Assembly (NCBI RefSeq): GCF_000005505.3
Contig: NC_016134.3
Location: 33,294,150-33,358,149 of the forward strand
DNA length: 64,000 nt
From: Brachypodium distachyon
Lineage: Eukaryota; Streptophyta; Magnoliopsida; Poales; Poaceae
Direction of reading: 5' to 3'
Shown here: positions 33,168-44,950 of the stretch, one piece after another
Numbering within the stretch: the first letter of the stretch is position 1
Layout: every line of letters starts with the position of its first letter
Notes under the pieces: model-generated
Told to the model about the DNA's origin: nothing
The model's database searches: none
What the model saw: the letters and a program-made list of their open reading frames with translations, nothing else
Position numbers and translations under genes: made by a program

Positions 33168-33262
33168 GGTCACACACGCGCATATACTCACCCATATGAA
33201 CGGTCACACACGCGCATATACTCATCCATATGAACGCACACGGACAACCTACCCCTATGAAC
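33168..33262. repeat. 34-bp tandem duplication with degenerate third unit
   Basis: The unit ACGGTCACACACGCGCATAT...CCCATATGA occurs twice almost unchanged and is followed by a shorter related unit ending CCTATGA. Such ACACACGC..CCTATGA blocks recur in cereal repetitive DNA. The parent element is not identified. Confidence 0.75.
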
Positions 33263-33645
33263 GTCTGAAACGCTAAAATTTCACATAGAATATTTTTTAT
33301 ATTTTTCAACATCGATATAATATTTATCTTTCAAAAACACCACAGAAACTTTGCAGCATAATCATGACTATGTAGCAAATATTATGCCTATACAGTAAAT
33401 CATTGTTCAGTGTAGCAAAACATCTAAAGAAAGGATCGTGACATCGACATGCGATGTACCTAGAATGAGCAGCGGAAGCAGAAAAAAAAATAGATGTAAG
33501 GAGAAAACCATGTACAACGCAAACTAAGTAGTATATTGCTTTGTGTTCAATAAGTATACAGTAAAAGTCCAAAAGTAAAATATTGACATAAATTATAAGG
33601 CCTATATAATACATATATTAGGCTTCTGGAAAAATTTAGGTATGG

Positions 33646-33850
33646 CCGTCTTGCCTTACCGGTGCTTCCACTGATGCCTAGAATCGTTGCAACTTAATAC
33701 ATTTGTCCAATTCTGAACCTCATGACCTGGCGCGAGCTTCCTCTTCACGTGATGCTGGTCGTTATGTTTGGTTCATAGAGTTGCCCGACACATTTTGTAT
33801 TCCTCCTATTATTAATCAATAAAGCGGCAGTCTCTTTCCCTAAAAAAAAC
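33646..33850 (+). mobile_element. LINE 3' tail remnant
   Basis: Ends with ATTAATCAATAAAGCGGCAG, a short spacer and an A-run (CCCTAAAAAAAA) at about 33841-33848, the usual 3' end of cereal LINE copies. No coding part is recognisable and no target duplication was found. Confidence 0.45.
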
Positions 33851-33979
33851 CTAATTTTGGTTTTTCTTCTTCTTAAATTAGACATATTTTTTGTGCGTAT
33901 AAAGTTCATTAATACACACCAGTGTGCTGTAAAGAGTAGCACTCTCACATATGTCAAGTATGCTTGCATGTTTAACTGT

Positions 33980-35020
33980 GCCCACTTGTCGATTTATCTT
34001 TGCATATTTACTCGTTTATATATCTCTGCTTACCGATTTGTCAGTTTATTTGCCGATTTAGTTATGTCTACTTGTCGATTTATCAATCTACCTGTCAGAT
34101 TATCCGCCCTTACTTATTGTCTTATCCGCATCTACTTTTCAGTTTAATCATGTCTACTTACCAAGTTAATTATGTCTAACTATCAGGTGAATTATGCGTA
34201 CTTACCAGGTTAATTCTTTCTACTTACCGATTTAATTGTGACTACTTATCAGGTTATCTGCATCTTCATATTAGGACCCATAAAATTCAAGTCTCATAGT
34301 TACCGGGTTAATTGTGTCTATCTACCGGATTATTTGTGCATGTTTACCAGATTAACCAACCATACTTACTAGTACCTGTAAAAAGTAAAATTACAATTCT
34401 CATGGTTACCAGGTTATTTGCATCTACCAAGTGGATTTATTTGTGCTTGCTTATCAGTTTTGTGACTACTTATTAGATTATCTACACATCATTACTATAT
34501 TAATAATGGCAATCCTATTGATAATAGTCAACGAATAAGTCGAGCACACTGACTCTTTTCCATCTCCATTTAACCCAGTCGACATGAGCAGGAAAGAGAG
34601 AAATTATGTGAATTTCGTAGGTGCAGCCCTGTTACATCCACGACACAAACAACACATCACTAGGACAAAAATGACCTTTATATTGCTTGACAATCATGCG
34701 GCATGGCAAGAGTCGGCGCAATCTTAAAAATCAGGATAGATGCTAACGCGGGGAGAAGTTTCAACTGGTGGATTGTCGGCATGTAAAGCAGCGGCCTTGT
34801 GCTGATGGTGGCCACGGTGAGCGCTCTGGGGCTTATAAAAAGTACAGTCTCATGATTACCAAGCTATCTGCATCTATTGTACTTATCATATTATTTGGGC
34901 CACCTTATCGTATTATCTATGTCGGCTTAGCCACACATGTTTATCAGTTCAACTATGTGTATTTATCAGGTTAATCATGGTTACTTACAAGATTAACAAT
35001 ATCAGGTCAACTCTGTTAAT
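33980..35020. repeat. Degenerate 22-bp tandem array, two blocks
   Basis: About twenty imperfect units with consensus near ACTTACCAGGTTAATTATGT are spread over 33980-34480 and again over 34850-35020, separated by about 370 bp of unlike sequence. Unit length varies between about 20 and 25. It is AT-rich, without coding capacity and with no recognisable element ends. Unlike a CRISPR, there are no constant spacers. Confidence 0.75.
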
Positions 35021-36340
35021 TTCGGTTACAAAAACCATGCCTACAACTGACCACTGTAGCAAAAGAAAAAAGATATTCTAAAGCCTCATTCCTCTGCTTT
35101 CTTTGTTGTTGCTTCAAATCTGACAAACACATCAGACTGAAGGCACGCTCCACTTCACAACAAAAGAATTACTTGCCTCGAAGACTATAATCAGCAGCAA
35201 ATAAACTCCTCTTCGCAGGTTGTTTTAGTACATCGAAGTGGTTAACTATGCCCATGTTTCTGTCCATCTGGTAGTGATACAAAACGCACAAACACGTTTC
35301 AATCGCCATTAATCAGCTGTTTTTCTCTCCATTGATCTAAAAACTGGTCAGATCTGAGTGACAGGAACCTACCTGAACAGTAGCATGAGTTGGCGCTGGA
35401 GAGATCACGGCTGATGTCTTCCCGCAGTAGCATCCGGTGAGGCGGAGGTGAAGTGAAGAGATGGGCGACCCGGAGCTTTAGTGTGCAAGAGAGGTAGAAG
35501 AACATGGAGGCGGATGGACTGTGGAGAGATGCAGCGGGGTTTGAGATCCAGAGCTTGGGAGATCAACAGACGGTGGCTGTCTCGGGTGTGTGAGAACAGC
35601 GCGGCGGCGCCCCGCGTAGCTGGTGTGCTAGGAGGAGCAGCGAGAAAAAATTGGAGATGGGGAATGAGAAACAAGACGGAGACTTGGTCGTACAGGTACG
35701 GAGACTATCGAATCGGACGGATGCGCGAGCGCCGCACAGTAAGACGCCGGTGGGCACGTGTGTAGGTTAGATTCCTCCTTTTTTGTTTGATTTTCTAGGG
35801 TATCTATGGTCAAAATTGAATTACCCAAAATAAATACGGATTACTAGAGTTGATAACTGATTTCAGTACTGATTTTTTTATTCCGGTCCAGTCAGATCCG
35901 TTTTCACATTTTTCCATTCAGAAATCCAATTACAGGTTAATATTTCCAACACTTGTGATAGCTCATGTGAAAAATGAACCAACCGTTGGACGTAGGGCGG
36001 GTCATGATGGACGTGAGCACTGGCCAAATTGGCACGGCATGGCATGGCGTATTGGTTGTGGCCGCGTAGAGAAAGCAGCGAGAAAGTAGCGGATGTGGCT
36101 GCTTCAGATAAAAGTTGAAAAGCACGGCGGGCCATCCCTGTCAGCGACACAAACCAAATTTCCCTAAAAAAATTCGCAGGTCTCTCCCTTTTCCCTCACC
36201 TTCACCCCTTCCCACCCGCCTCAACGTCTACTCCTGCCATTTCCACCTCTCCACAGATGTCACCATGCCGCTGAACAATTACACAACGCCTCGCACCACG
36301 ACGGTCACGCGGCGCTGAAGAAATTGAGGGTGGAGCGTTC
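35021..36340. other. Intergenic, no gene recognised
   Basis: A GC-rich patch at 35400-35770 gives overlapping open frames on both strands with no family resemblance. The rest is AT-rich. Confidence 0.45.
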
Positions 36341-36364
36341 AAGGGTGGGGGGATGAGCAACGCC

Positions 36365-36780
36365 GATTGGGTGCAGGATTGCGAACGCCGGCCGGCGGGC
36401 GAGGAAGAAGAGAGCGAAGGAGAGGGCCGCCGCTCTGTCCCAACGGTTGGAGGCAAACAGGGCCGCGGCCTCAGCACTGAGGGCCGTGAACATGGCAGGC
36501 ATGGCGGTGCCTCCTCCTTACGTCGTCCGGTACTGGAGCGGGAGCCAAGGGAGCATCTTGTCGCCGTCGCCATCGAGCATGTCGCCGGCGTCTCCCGCGA
36601 TGCTCCATGAGAACCACAGGAATTCGACGCCGATCCTCTCGAGGTTCTCCTCAAACTAGCCCGACACTGATCCTCTCGGCGGCTTCAGTCCCAACACCTT
36701 CAAGACGGATCCTCTCGGCGGCTTCAATCCTAACACCTTCGACGGGTCGCTGGTTATGCATCGCAAGCTCATCTTTGTCT
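36365..36780 (+). pseudogene. Relic of a transposon-associated Myb/SANT-type or NAM-associated protein
   Basis: One frame reads ATPIGCRIANAGRRARKKRA, then KERAAALSQRLEANRAAASA, then MAVPPPYVVRYWSGSQGS and two copies of a TDPLGGFxPNTF block, with an internal stop at about 36658 and a stop at 36781. The PIG-x-K/R, basic helix and late PPPYV pattern resemble C-termini of plant Myb/SANT proteins that accompany PIF/Harbinger transposases. There is no N-terminal DNA-binding domain. The assignment is tentative. A 39-bp duplication (36669-36707, 36708-36746) makes the repeated peptide. Confidence 0.4.
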
Positions 36781-36929
36781 GAAATGAGAGCGCCAGTGAC
36801 CTCGACATCACCATCAATGGCCGAGACTGCAGCGTCGATGGCCAACACAGCAACAACGGCGACCCAGACACCACCGGCGAGCTCGGATGCGCCTTCTACT
36901 CTGGCGGAGGATGATCCAACTGAGTAAAG

Positions 36930-37312
36930 CGATGATATGTAGGACGGACGCCATATGGGGCCGAGTGGAAATGCTCTATGCCCATTGCTAGATCAAAAAT
37001 CCCTTTTGGCTCTCCTAGGTAGCACTTTTTATACATTTTTCCAGAATCACATTATTTGGGTTTCAAAATATCATGGGTTTCAAATGATTTACATATTACT
37101 ATCTTTTCATCCACAGATTTGTGTTTTGGCAGAAATCATAAATCAATACTCTCTCCGTCTAGAAATAAGTGATTTGGATTTGTATAACCTATATCTATAC
37201 TTATACTTGATTTTTTTTAAAGCTAAAACTTCTAAATGAGATTTCCAATTTTAAAACCATTTGTGAACAAATGACAATTTTTTTTGTAAATCTAAAGCAT
37301 GATAAAAGTGTA
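36930..37312. other. Intergenic with one-ended Stowaway remnant
   Basis: At 37147 TA-CTCTCTCCGTCTAGAAATA starts like a Stowaway, but no right end was found before the palindrome at 37314. Nothing else seen. Confidence 0.4.
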
Positions 37313-37313
37313 T

Positions 37314-37361
37314 AGAGGGATTAGCTAGGAGTACACGCATGTACTCCTAGCTAATCCCTCT
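37314..37361. repeat. Perfect 22-bp palindrome with 4-nt loop
   Basis: The arms 37314-37335 and 37340-37361 are exact complements (inner part GGAGTACA / TGTACTCC) around the loop CGCA. It is not flanked by TA or by another recognisable target duplication. Exact pairing in otherwise decayed repeat DNA suggests either a very young insertion or an active hairpin. Confidence 0.9.
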
Positions 37362-37983
37362 TACCATGTGCAAATGCATTCATTGATATTGTCTACACTC
37401 TAGAATTTGAATACATTAATCTCTGGTGTGGTTTCTAGGTCACACATGGAAACTTTCACTTGATGTTTTTTTTTTGAACGCAACTTCCACTTGATGTTAA
37501 TTTGGACTGGATGACATACCTGCAGCGTACGGAAAGACATGGAAATATATGCAACGAACCAAATATGGCCCCTCCCCCCGGAGTGCGTGTGCATGCACGT
37601 ATATAGCCTGCCAATGTTGCGATGGGGTGAGCCCGCCGGTACCGGCCTGCAGGGAAAGCAGAGGGGCTAGGCCACCGGTATCTGCAGGGTAAACGTATTC
37701 CGTGAGGTCGTGAGATGGCAGGATGGCTGGTGCGGCTGACGAAGATATAGATCGCTGATATATCTGTATGGTAATAAGGGAGAGCAGATCAAGATGATAT
37801 GTGGGGGTTGGGTGCCGTTAATAGGCACCGGCCGCCGCGAGACGCATCGAGGGCGCTCGTGGAGACATGGGAAAAAAGTTGTGACGGCTCTAGGAGGCCG
37901 AGGCTTGATCGAGAATAGAAAAGTTGGATCGGCCGGCAGTAAGGTTAGAGAGGAAGATGGTATGGGTGGGTAATTTGCTTCAA

Positions 37984-39752
37984 TCTATCTATCTATCTAC
38001 CTAAATAATAATAGGAGAAACAATTTCTTCGTCGTTGTTCGTATGTGAATTTTGCAATTTGCCCATTCAAGTCTTTGTTAATTCAACCTGCGGTCCAAAC
38101 TGGTACATACCACGGAAATCAACCTCGCCATCGTACCCACGGAAGAAAGAAAAACCCACCACCGCTGCGCCTCCGGCCCTCCACTCCTCCTCCCGATCGC
38201 CTGTGGTCGCCGTCCCCCTACTTCTCCTCTTGCATTCCCCTCCGCCCGTCGCACCACCTCAGCTTCCCTCCGCCCGTCTAGCCCGTTGGGTTAAAATAAC
38301 CCTGGCTCGTTGCTGCAGCCGTCGCCACCATGCTGAAGAGAGGTCGGGGACGCCACTGCCTGCTTGCTGCGCTGAGAGGACCGTGACAGAGAAAAGGGGT
38401 CGGGGCGGAGCTAGAGGTGGAGAAGCCAGACCACCGGACGGCCGAAAAAACACAGAGAGGGAGAGGCACTCCGGGATGTGCCTGGAAGCGGAGAGGCCGG
38501 AGACGACGGGCTTTGCTGGTGGCCAAGAAGGAGTCGAGTGAGAGGCAGTCGAGGTCGTGGCCTCGTGGGGGATTGGGGATCGATGGGATGGGAATCCTCT
38601 CGATCCAGATCAGAAACAAAGGTTAGAGGAGGGCAGCAGGGCCTGGGCCGGGAGAAAAAGAAAAAATAGAGAATGTGCGCTGCATGCAAGACTGGGCCAA
38701 ACCGAGGGAAAAGATATGATGGGAAATATAAAATCTATACCAATCTAAAAAATACGGACCGTTCCCTTCACCGTCGTGTGTCAAACTTCCTAAAACAATT
38801 TGTGGCCCCCCCCAAGATTGCATGTATATTAGACCTAGGAGCAGGCTGGCCCATTACCTGCACCGAATTGGACTGTAACCCACTCATCGGCATCCACGGA
38901 AGAATATATAAGCTTCAGATAACAATATGAACTGCCAAATATAAATATCCACCCATCTATCGATCTATAAATATATTTTTAGAGCTTGCGATCGAGTACT
39001 TGCTACCGAGTACATACTACTGGCCAGCCCCCGTCTCGTCGACAGCCGGAAACTTCGTCTGCCTGAGCCGCAGATCGCTACGTCAGGTCGTGGACGCCGT
39101 CGCCCGCTGCCGGTTTGAGGCCAGGGCAGAGGCCGCCGCCGAGGAGGCTGTCCTCATGCGGATGCTACAGGCACGCGCACGTCTGCACCGATGATGCAGG
39201 TGATCAGTTATGCACGAGTTTACAAATGCCAATTTTATCTCTCCTGAAAATAGCTTTTTTTAGAGCTCCTGAAAATAGCTTTTGAACTTTGTGTTTTTTT
39301 TGCTGGATCCAAGAATTGAGTTAATTGTGTTGAAATTAATAGACCTCAATTGAACATGCTGTACTGGTCTAGATCAAGTGATACTCCTGCGGGGAGGACT
39401 GAGAGGCTGAGAGGCAGTGCAGGTTGATTACTATTCGTATTCCTTGAATTAGGAATATATAATGTACAAAAATTTGAATGCAATTGATGTTTGAGCCTTC
39501 GCAGAAATATGTTTGTAACATCGTATTTCTTACCGCACGAGACAAGTCGGGGGAGGTGGTGTGACGAGAGGAAGAAAAGGGAAAAAAATGTGCCATTGAT
39601 ATGTGGGATCTATCAGAAAATACATGGAAATCCTAAATATTCTGGTGTTTGGTGCTCGTAAAAAAAGACCAAAGAGAAAAAAATTTAATGCATATTTTCA
39701 AGTGTACAATTTATTTTGTTGTCCCGTTGCAACGCACGGGCATTTTGGCTAG
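37984..39752 (+). mobile_element. Candidate Helitron with captured fragments
   Basis: The 3' side ends with a short hairpin (CCCGTTGCAACGCACGGG) eight bases before CTAG at 39749-39752, followed by T, which is a Helitron-type terminus. A plausible 5' start is TCTATCTATC at 37984 after an A, giving an A/T insertion site. The inside (about 1.77 kb) carries GC-rich pieces: a proline-rich open stretch at 38035-38541 and a 64-residue stretch at 39000-39194 with FVCLSRRSLRQVVDAVARCR. Both look like captured exon fragments of unknown genes. No RepHel helicase is seen. The 3' end is fairly strong; the 5' end is a guess. Confidence 0.5.
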
Positions 39753-39754
39753 TA

Positions 39755-41720
39755 GTAAAAAATTGCCAAACGGCCGTGCCGGACCGTGGGATCGAGACTG
39801 AGGCCTAGGCACAGCCCGACAAGGGTTGTGGGCCAACACGGCCTGTTTATAATCGCGCGGGGCCCAAAACGGGCCGCGAACGGTGGGGTCGCGGGCTTTT
39901 TTAAAAAGCCCGGCCCGTTGGCTAGCTATGGTGGGGGTTCTCGCTTAGGATAAGGATTAGACATAGAAATAGAGAGTTGGATTGCTATAGCAGGACCGCA
40001 GGGGTTGTGACAGGCCTTAAGTTTTTGGGCTGCATGTGCTATTCTGGGCTATGTGCTGAACTTGGGTACGGGTCATGCATTACCAGACCCGGACCCGACA
40101 GATTGATTAGGAACATATGCAAGACTTTCATCGATCGGATGCCCATGATAGACACTGGCACTAGGCACACGGCATGAAATTACGCCATTAGATTAGTAGG
40201 AAATCAAACGGTCTAATTATGTTAAATACAAGTAGGGAATAGAACACGCCTGTCATACTCGATTGTGCCCATTATTTCGTTCATTCCGATTGATGTCAAA
40301 TTATGTTATTTTTTATAAACATGAATTTTCATGTGCATGTATTTAAGAAGCCGCGGCAACGCACCGTCATTGTATTGTTCAGCTAAAAGGAAATATTATT
40401 TGTGAAATCAGCGGTTGCGTTGTTTTGACGTATCAAATTAACAGTCATAAATTTCGTTTTTTGGATTTTCTAAAGGTTCTATTTTTTTCCGATTGTTACG
40501 TCACGTAAACATAGGTTGCGAAGAAAACTTAGCCGTTGGATCTAAACATACTTGCAGGTAAAAAGCTCCATGGGTACACGTTGCGAGGAAACGCAGCACC
40601 CCGAGCTTCTTCTGCCAATGTTGACTGACGTCCTACACGGCCCCACCTCAACATCTCCCATCGCTCCCCAAGTCCCAAGGATGACCACGTCATTGACCAG
40701 CCCATCTCTGACGTACATAGGTGGCACCACGTCTCCATCCGGGCCATGCCTCGCGGCAGTGAACAGTTCCCCCTCTCGGCCGGCTCGCCAACGTAACCAG
40801 ATCGCGAACGCGACCGCCCTCCCGCCGCTGGCCCGAAACCCCACGGCACCGAAACCGAATACCTGAATCACCCCGAAACTCACACAAAAAACCCCGGCTT
40901 TTCAATACCGCGCAGGAGCCGCCTGACCACGACCGCCCACTGTTTCGCGGTACCCCCACCTCGCCCGTTGCGCATACGTGTCCCCCTCCTCGTGCCTGCC
41001 CTGACGTGTCGACGACTATCGGCGGGCATAACGAGAGAAAAGCAAAAAAATAAATAAAAAAATCACCCGTCCCTGTCTCCCTGGGCCCTACGCGCGCGCT
41101 CCATAATTCTGCCTCGGGTGTCACGTACGTAATAGGTGGCGAATTGCCGGCGAACAAACCCCGAAAGGAAAACCAAACCACGAAGAAGAAGCAGTACTCC
41201 ATCCACCACAACGTGTCATGTTCCCCCAGGTTTAGTAGCTGGAAAATGCGATGCGAGGTCAAACGAGACACGAGTCCTCTCCACTCTCGGCACGTTTACG
41301 ATGTCATTCCAGCGCAGAGCCAACGGCGCGGCGCCACGCAGCGACGCCTTTTGAATTTAATTCGATCGCATCTGATCAACACCGAACGGAAGCTTTTGCC
41401 CCTCGAGTTGGACCAGCAATAATAATAATAATACTGTGACAGGAAGAAAATTCTCGTTCCAGCTAAACGGGACACGTCTTACTACACAAACGCGCATGGG
41501 CCCAAGCCCAAACCAGAGGATCGCGTGTGCCGGTCGCGAACACGACGCAGCGGCGGGGTCCGTCCAATGGCTGGTCGCCATCGCGCGGCAGCGGGGCCGC
41601 ATTATTCTATGCGTTTCGTTTCGTTTCGTTTCGTTCGGCGCGATTAGGTTGACGCTAGTTAGATTAGACTTTAACTTTGATTTGATTCAGTTTAGATTTA
41701 GTGATGGTGTTATCGTGGCC
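39755..41720. other. Intergenic, GC-rich toward the PP2C promoter
   Basis: No gene recognised. A Helitron-like motif (CCGCGGCAACGCACCG at about 40352) may mark another decayed end. The GC-rich 40540-41640 stretch yields many overlapping open frames without family resemblance. A pentanucleotide TTTCG run lies at 41611-41637 and an AAT run near 41420. Confidence 0.45.
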
Positions 41721-41727
41721 ACCGCGT

Positions 41728-41760
41728 CACGTGTCACGACGGGGGGCGAGGGCACGTGTC
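41728..41760 (+). promoter_or_regulatory. Two ABRE/G-box motifs upstream of PP2C
   Basis: CACGTGTC at 41728-41735 and again at 41753-41760, about 255-285 bp before the ATG. Paired ABREs are typical of ABA-induced promoters and suit a clade A phosphatase that feeds back on ABA signalling. A TATA-like TTTAAAA lies at 41884-41890. Confidence 0.7.
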
Positions 41761-42011
41761 TCGTCGGGCGCGCCGCGTGCCATGCGGAACTCGTGGACGG
41801 CCCGGATGTTGTGCGTGGGGCGGTGGACCGGATGCCACCATCTGTCGAGAACCCGAACGCCACCTGCGGGATGCAGGGGGACCTTTAAAAAGCGCCCGCG
41901 CACCAAGGGCTCCTCTCTCATTTTCTGTTGCTGAAGCGAAGCCAGATTCAGAGAGAAGAGGCCGGCCATTTTTCAGACGGGCGAGGTGGGGAAGAAAGGG
42001 TTTGGCTGTTG

Positions 42012-43103
42012 ATGTCGATGGCGCAGGTGTGCTGTGATACCGCGGTGGTTGTTGGGGCGGAGGCCGAGGCCAGGGCGCGGGCGCGCGCCGGCAGGCGGCG
42101 CCGAGCCGCCGGGGACGCCGCCACGGGGCGGTGGAAGGTCGCGCCGGAGGTTCCGCAGGGCGCGGAAGAGGCCGCCGCGGCCACCAGGAAGCGCCGCGCG
42201 GCCGGAGCCGAGGCGGGTGCGGCGAAGCGGCATGGGGTGGCTTCTGTCGCCGGCCGTAGGAGGGAGATGGAGGACGCGGTCTCCGTCCGCGAGGCGTTCG
42301 CCGCCGCTCCGGCTGAGGAGGAGGAGGAGGGGAAGGAGCCCGGAAAAGCCGGACGCGACTTCTACGGGGTGTTCGACGGGCACGGCTGCTCGCACGTGGC
42401 GGACGCGTGCCGGGACCGGATGCACGAGCTGGTCGCCGAGGAGCTGCCCGGCGCCGGCGCCTCCCCCGATTCCTGGACCACCGCGATGGAGCGGAGCTTC
42501 TCGAGGATGGACGCCGAGGTGATGGCTGCGGGCGGGCGCGAGCGCGACGACAGCGCGAGCTGCCGGTGCGAGGCGCACAAGTGCGACCACGTCGGGTCAA
42601 CGGCGGTCGTGGCCGTCGTGGAGGCCCGGCGCGTCGTCGTGTCCAACTGCGGCGACTCCCGCGCCGTCCTCTGCCGCGACGGCGCCCCGGTGCCCCTCTC
42701 CTCCGACCACAAGCCCGACAGACCGGACGAGCTGGAGCGGATCGAGTCCGCCGGCGGGCGCGTCATATTCTGGGAGGGCGCGAGGGTGCTGGGCGTGCTG
42801 GCCATGTCGCGCGCCATCGGGGACGGGTACCTGAAGCCGTTCGTATCGGCTGTCCCGGAGGTGACGGTGACCGAGAGGCTCGACGGCGACGAGTGCCTGA
42901 TCCTGGCCAGCGACGGGCTTTGGGACGTGGTCAGCAACCAGACCGCGTGCGATGTGGCGCGAGCCTGCCTCCGGAGGGGCAGAGACAGGTGGTGCGCCGA
43001 GGCGGCGGCCATGCTCACTAAGATGGCTCTAACCAAGGGCAGCTCCGACAACATCTCTGTCGTCGTCGTCGATCTACGGCCGAGGAATCCGTTGCCATTG
43101 TAG
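42012..43103 (+). CDS. Protein phosphatase 2C, clade A-like (ABA co-receptor type)
   Basis: One uninterrupted exon of 363 residues. The Arg-rich N-terminus (about 20-31, and KRHG at 72-75) may act as a nuclear signal. The PP2C domain runs from about 74 to 355: [10 protein letters not shown] (81-90), FYGVFDGHG (117-125), [10 protein letters not shown] (211-220), [18 protein letters not shown] (260-277), [12 protein letters not shown] (296-307) and [13 protein letters not shown] (343-355). Metal-binding Asp122, Asp301 and Asp346 are present. Trp254 in FWEGARVLG sits where clade A enzymes carry the Trp that locks onto ligand-bound ABA receptors. It should dephosphorylate SnRK2-type kinases. The ATG at 42012 was chosen (MSMAQVCC); a second in-frame ATG follows two codons later. 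No intron is needed, although several clade A members have introns. Two ABREs lie upstream. It is the best-preserved gene in this half of the window. Confidence 0.94.
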   Translation: MSMAQVCCDTAVVVGAEAEARARARAGRRRRAAGDAATGRWKVAPEVPQGAEEAAAATRKRRAAGAEAGAAKRHGVASVAGRRREMEDAVSVREAFAAAPAEEEEEGKEPGKAGRDFYGVFDGHGCSHVADACRDRMHELVAEELPGAGASPDSWTTAMERSFSRMDAEVMAAGGRERDDSASCRCEAHKCDHVGSTAVVAVVEARRVVVSNCGDSRAVLCRDGAPVPLSSDHKPDRPDELERIESAGGRVIFWEGARVLGVLAMSRAIGDGYLKPFVSAVPEVTVTERLDGDECLILASDGLWDVVSNQTACDVARACLRRGRDRWCAEAAAMLTKMALTKGSSDNISVVVVDLRPRNPLPL

Positions 43104-44940
43104 GGACGGTCCACCGGCTGCTGTGACAGCCCATAGCATACTAGTAACTGTAGAATGATTTTGATACTAGCTCTAGCGGTTCTACTGATTGTTTCTCCTA
43201 AAATCATTTTTTGCAATATTTCTCCCTGAATCAAGTTCAGTGGAGCACATGGATTATTGTAGATGTGGTGGGTTTTTTTCGGCAGAATAAGAATCGGTGT
43301 AACCTCAAGAAATTCAATCTGGACATCTGCTGGATGCCATCTGAAATGAAATTGGTATACAATTTTATCAAAAAGGAGGGAATTGTGGTTCTTGGCCAGT
43401 TCCATGAAATTCCTGGTAGTGTGATTCAGATCTGTAGCATCGATTTGGGTCTGACATTAGGATCATATTTCAGATCTTAAAGTTTCTGAACATTGTAAGT
43501 TACTGAATTGTAGTAGTAATTTCTAGCCAAACTGGTACTGTCAGTGGAATTTCACGTCTGATTTCTCTTAAAATAGGAAGACCGAAGCCTTGCTGAATGT
43601 CTTTGGGACGGTGGTAGTTCGATCTTCGGTGAAGCACACAGGCTTGGTGAAGAACAAAGGTAGGGGTATTGGTGTAACCGGAGCACCAAACAACCAAATC
43701 TGGGATGAATAGATAATGAAGTCAAATCAGAGATATTTTCATCGCAGAAAGAGATGAAATCAAAGAGCACAGATTCTATTGTGTGATTGATAATGATAAT
43801 CTATTATATACCAAAATCAATATCAATACCGAGAAGAGTCTCCGTGTTGATCCACGTCACTCTAATTATTTCTAACTGTTAGATACGAGATATACGAGTC
43901 CCACAAATCGTGTATATGTTTTAATTAAACTAGAACGGACTCAAATGACGGCACGTGCCCCATGCCCGTTTAAATACACCATCGATACACATAACACGTC
44001 CATGCGCTGGACAAGCTTGACTAGAAGCCATCCAGCCCGGCGATCGAGTCGCATGCATGCTTCATTGGTTCATAAATCAATTAATTTTTGCTATAAAAAA
44101 ATCAATCAATTAATTCACTTTTCAGCCTACGCAACTGCAGGCATGTATTATGATATCAGAAAAAAAACTACGGTCATGCATCGGAGCAATTAACTGTTTT
44201 GAGCCGAGGATTCATCGGACTACGACAAGTCCTCAAAAAATTGCTACGCGAAGCTTAAATAGGAAGGCTGCATCTGAAATTCCCAAGATACCCAATTTGC
44301 AAGAACAAATCCTCAAATCCGCGAGATCCCCAATTTTGGAACTTAACAAATCGATGAAATTTTTACCTCCTCGAGCGGGACGGGACACTCAGCTATGGGA
44401 TCCAAAGAAGGAGGCCTTCGATGGATGCCTCACCGGCAGTTTTGGGCCGTGGAGACCTAAACGAAGGCGGCGGCAAACTCCCATCGGGCAGCTGGAAGCA
44501 GAGGTGCTCGCTCCAGAAAACTCGCGCCAGAACTGGAGTGGGAAGACCCGAACAACCTACGAAGCGGATGGGTGGCAGGCCACAACGGAATACCTCCCGG
44601 CGTCCTGGCGGCGGCGAAATCTTTAGGCAGGAGGCGGCGGGGAAAAAGGAAAGAAGAAGGCGTGAGCGGAAATCTCCTCGACTCAACCGTTTTTGATAGG
44701 CGCGAGGGTTGGTATTCGGTAGAACCGAATAGATTTTTGCGGATTTCCAAAATATGGCGTACATGTTCAGGTCGTTTTTTTTGGCCAAAAACCGCAAAAC
44801 GGCGGTTATTTTTCGGATTTGGCCAATATGCGGGATCTGCTAGAGATGCTCTGACTAACTGCACCAGCGGATTCGGTCTACAAGTTATTTCGTGAATTAG
44901 CAGGGCTCACTTCAACAACCCGTAACGCGGAAAATTTTGA
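43104..44940. other. PP2C 3' flank and intergenic DNA
   Basis: The first few hundred bases are probably the PP2C 3' UTR. A GC-richer block at about 44340-44700 produces overlapping open frames with no family resemblance. No element ends were recognised. Confidence 0.45.
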
Positions 44941-44950
44941 TGTGTAAAAA

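Noticed and set aside
33980..35020. Regular spaced repeats as a CRISPR-like array
   Set aside because: The units are degenerate and contiguous without constant spacers, and the genome is a plant.
40542..41602. Several 80-190-residue open frames in the GC-rich stretch before the PP2C gene
   Set aside because: They overlap in four or more frames on both strands with no family resemblance or splice support.
42362..43405. Long minus-strand open frame opposite the PP2C gene
   Set aside because: A compositional shadow; Ser/Thr/Arg-rich with no domain. The plus strand carries every PP2C motif.
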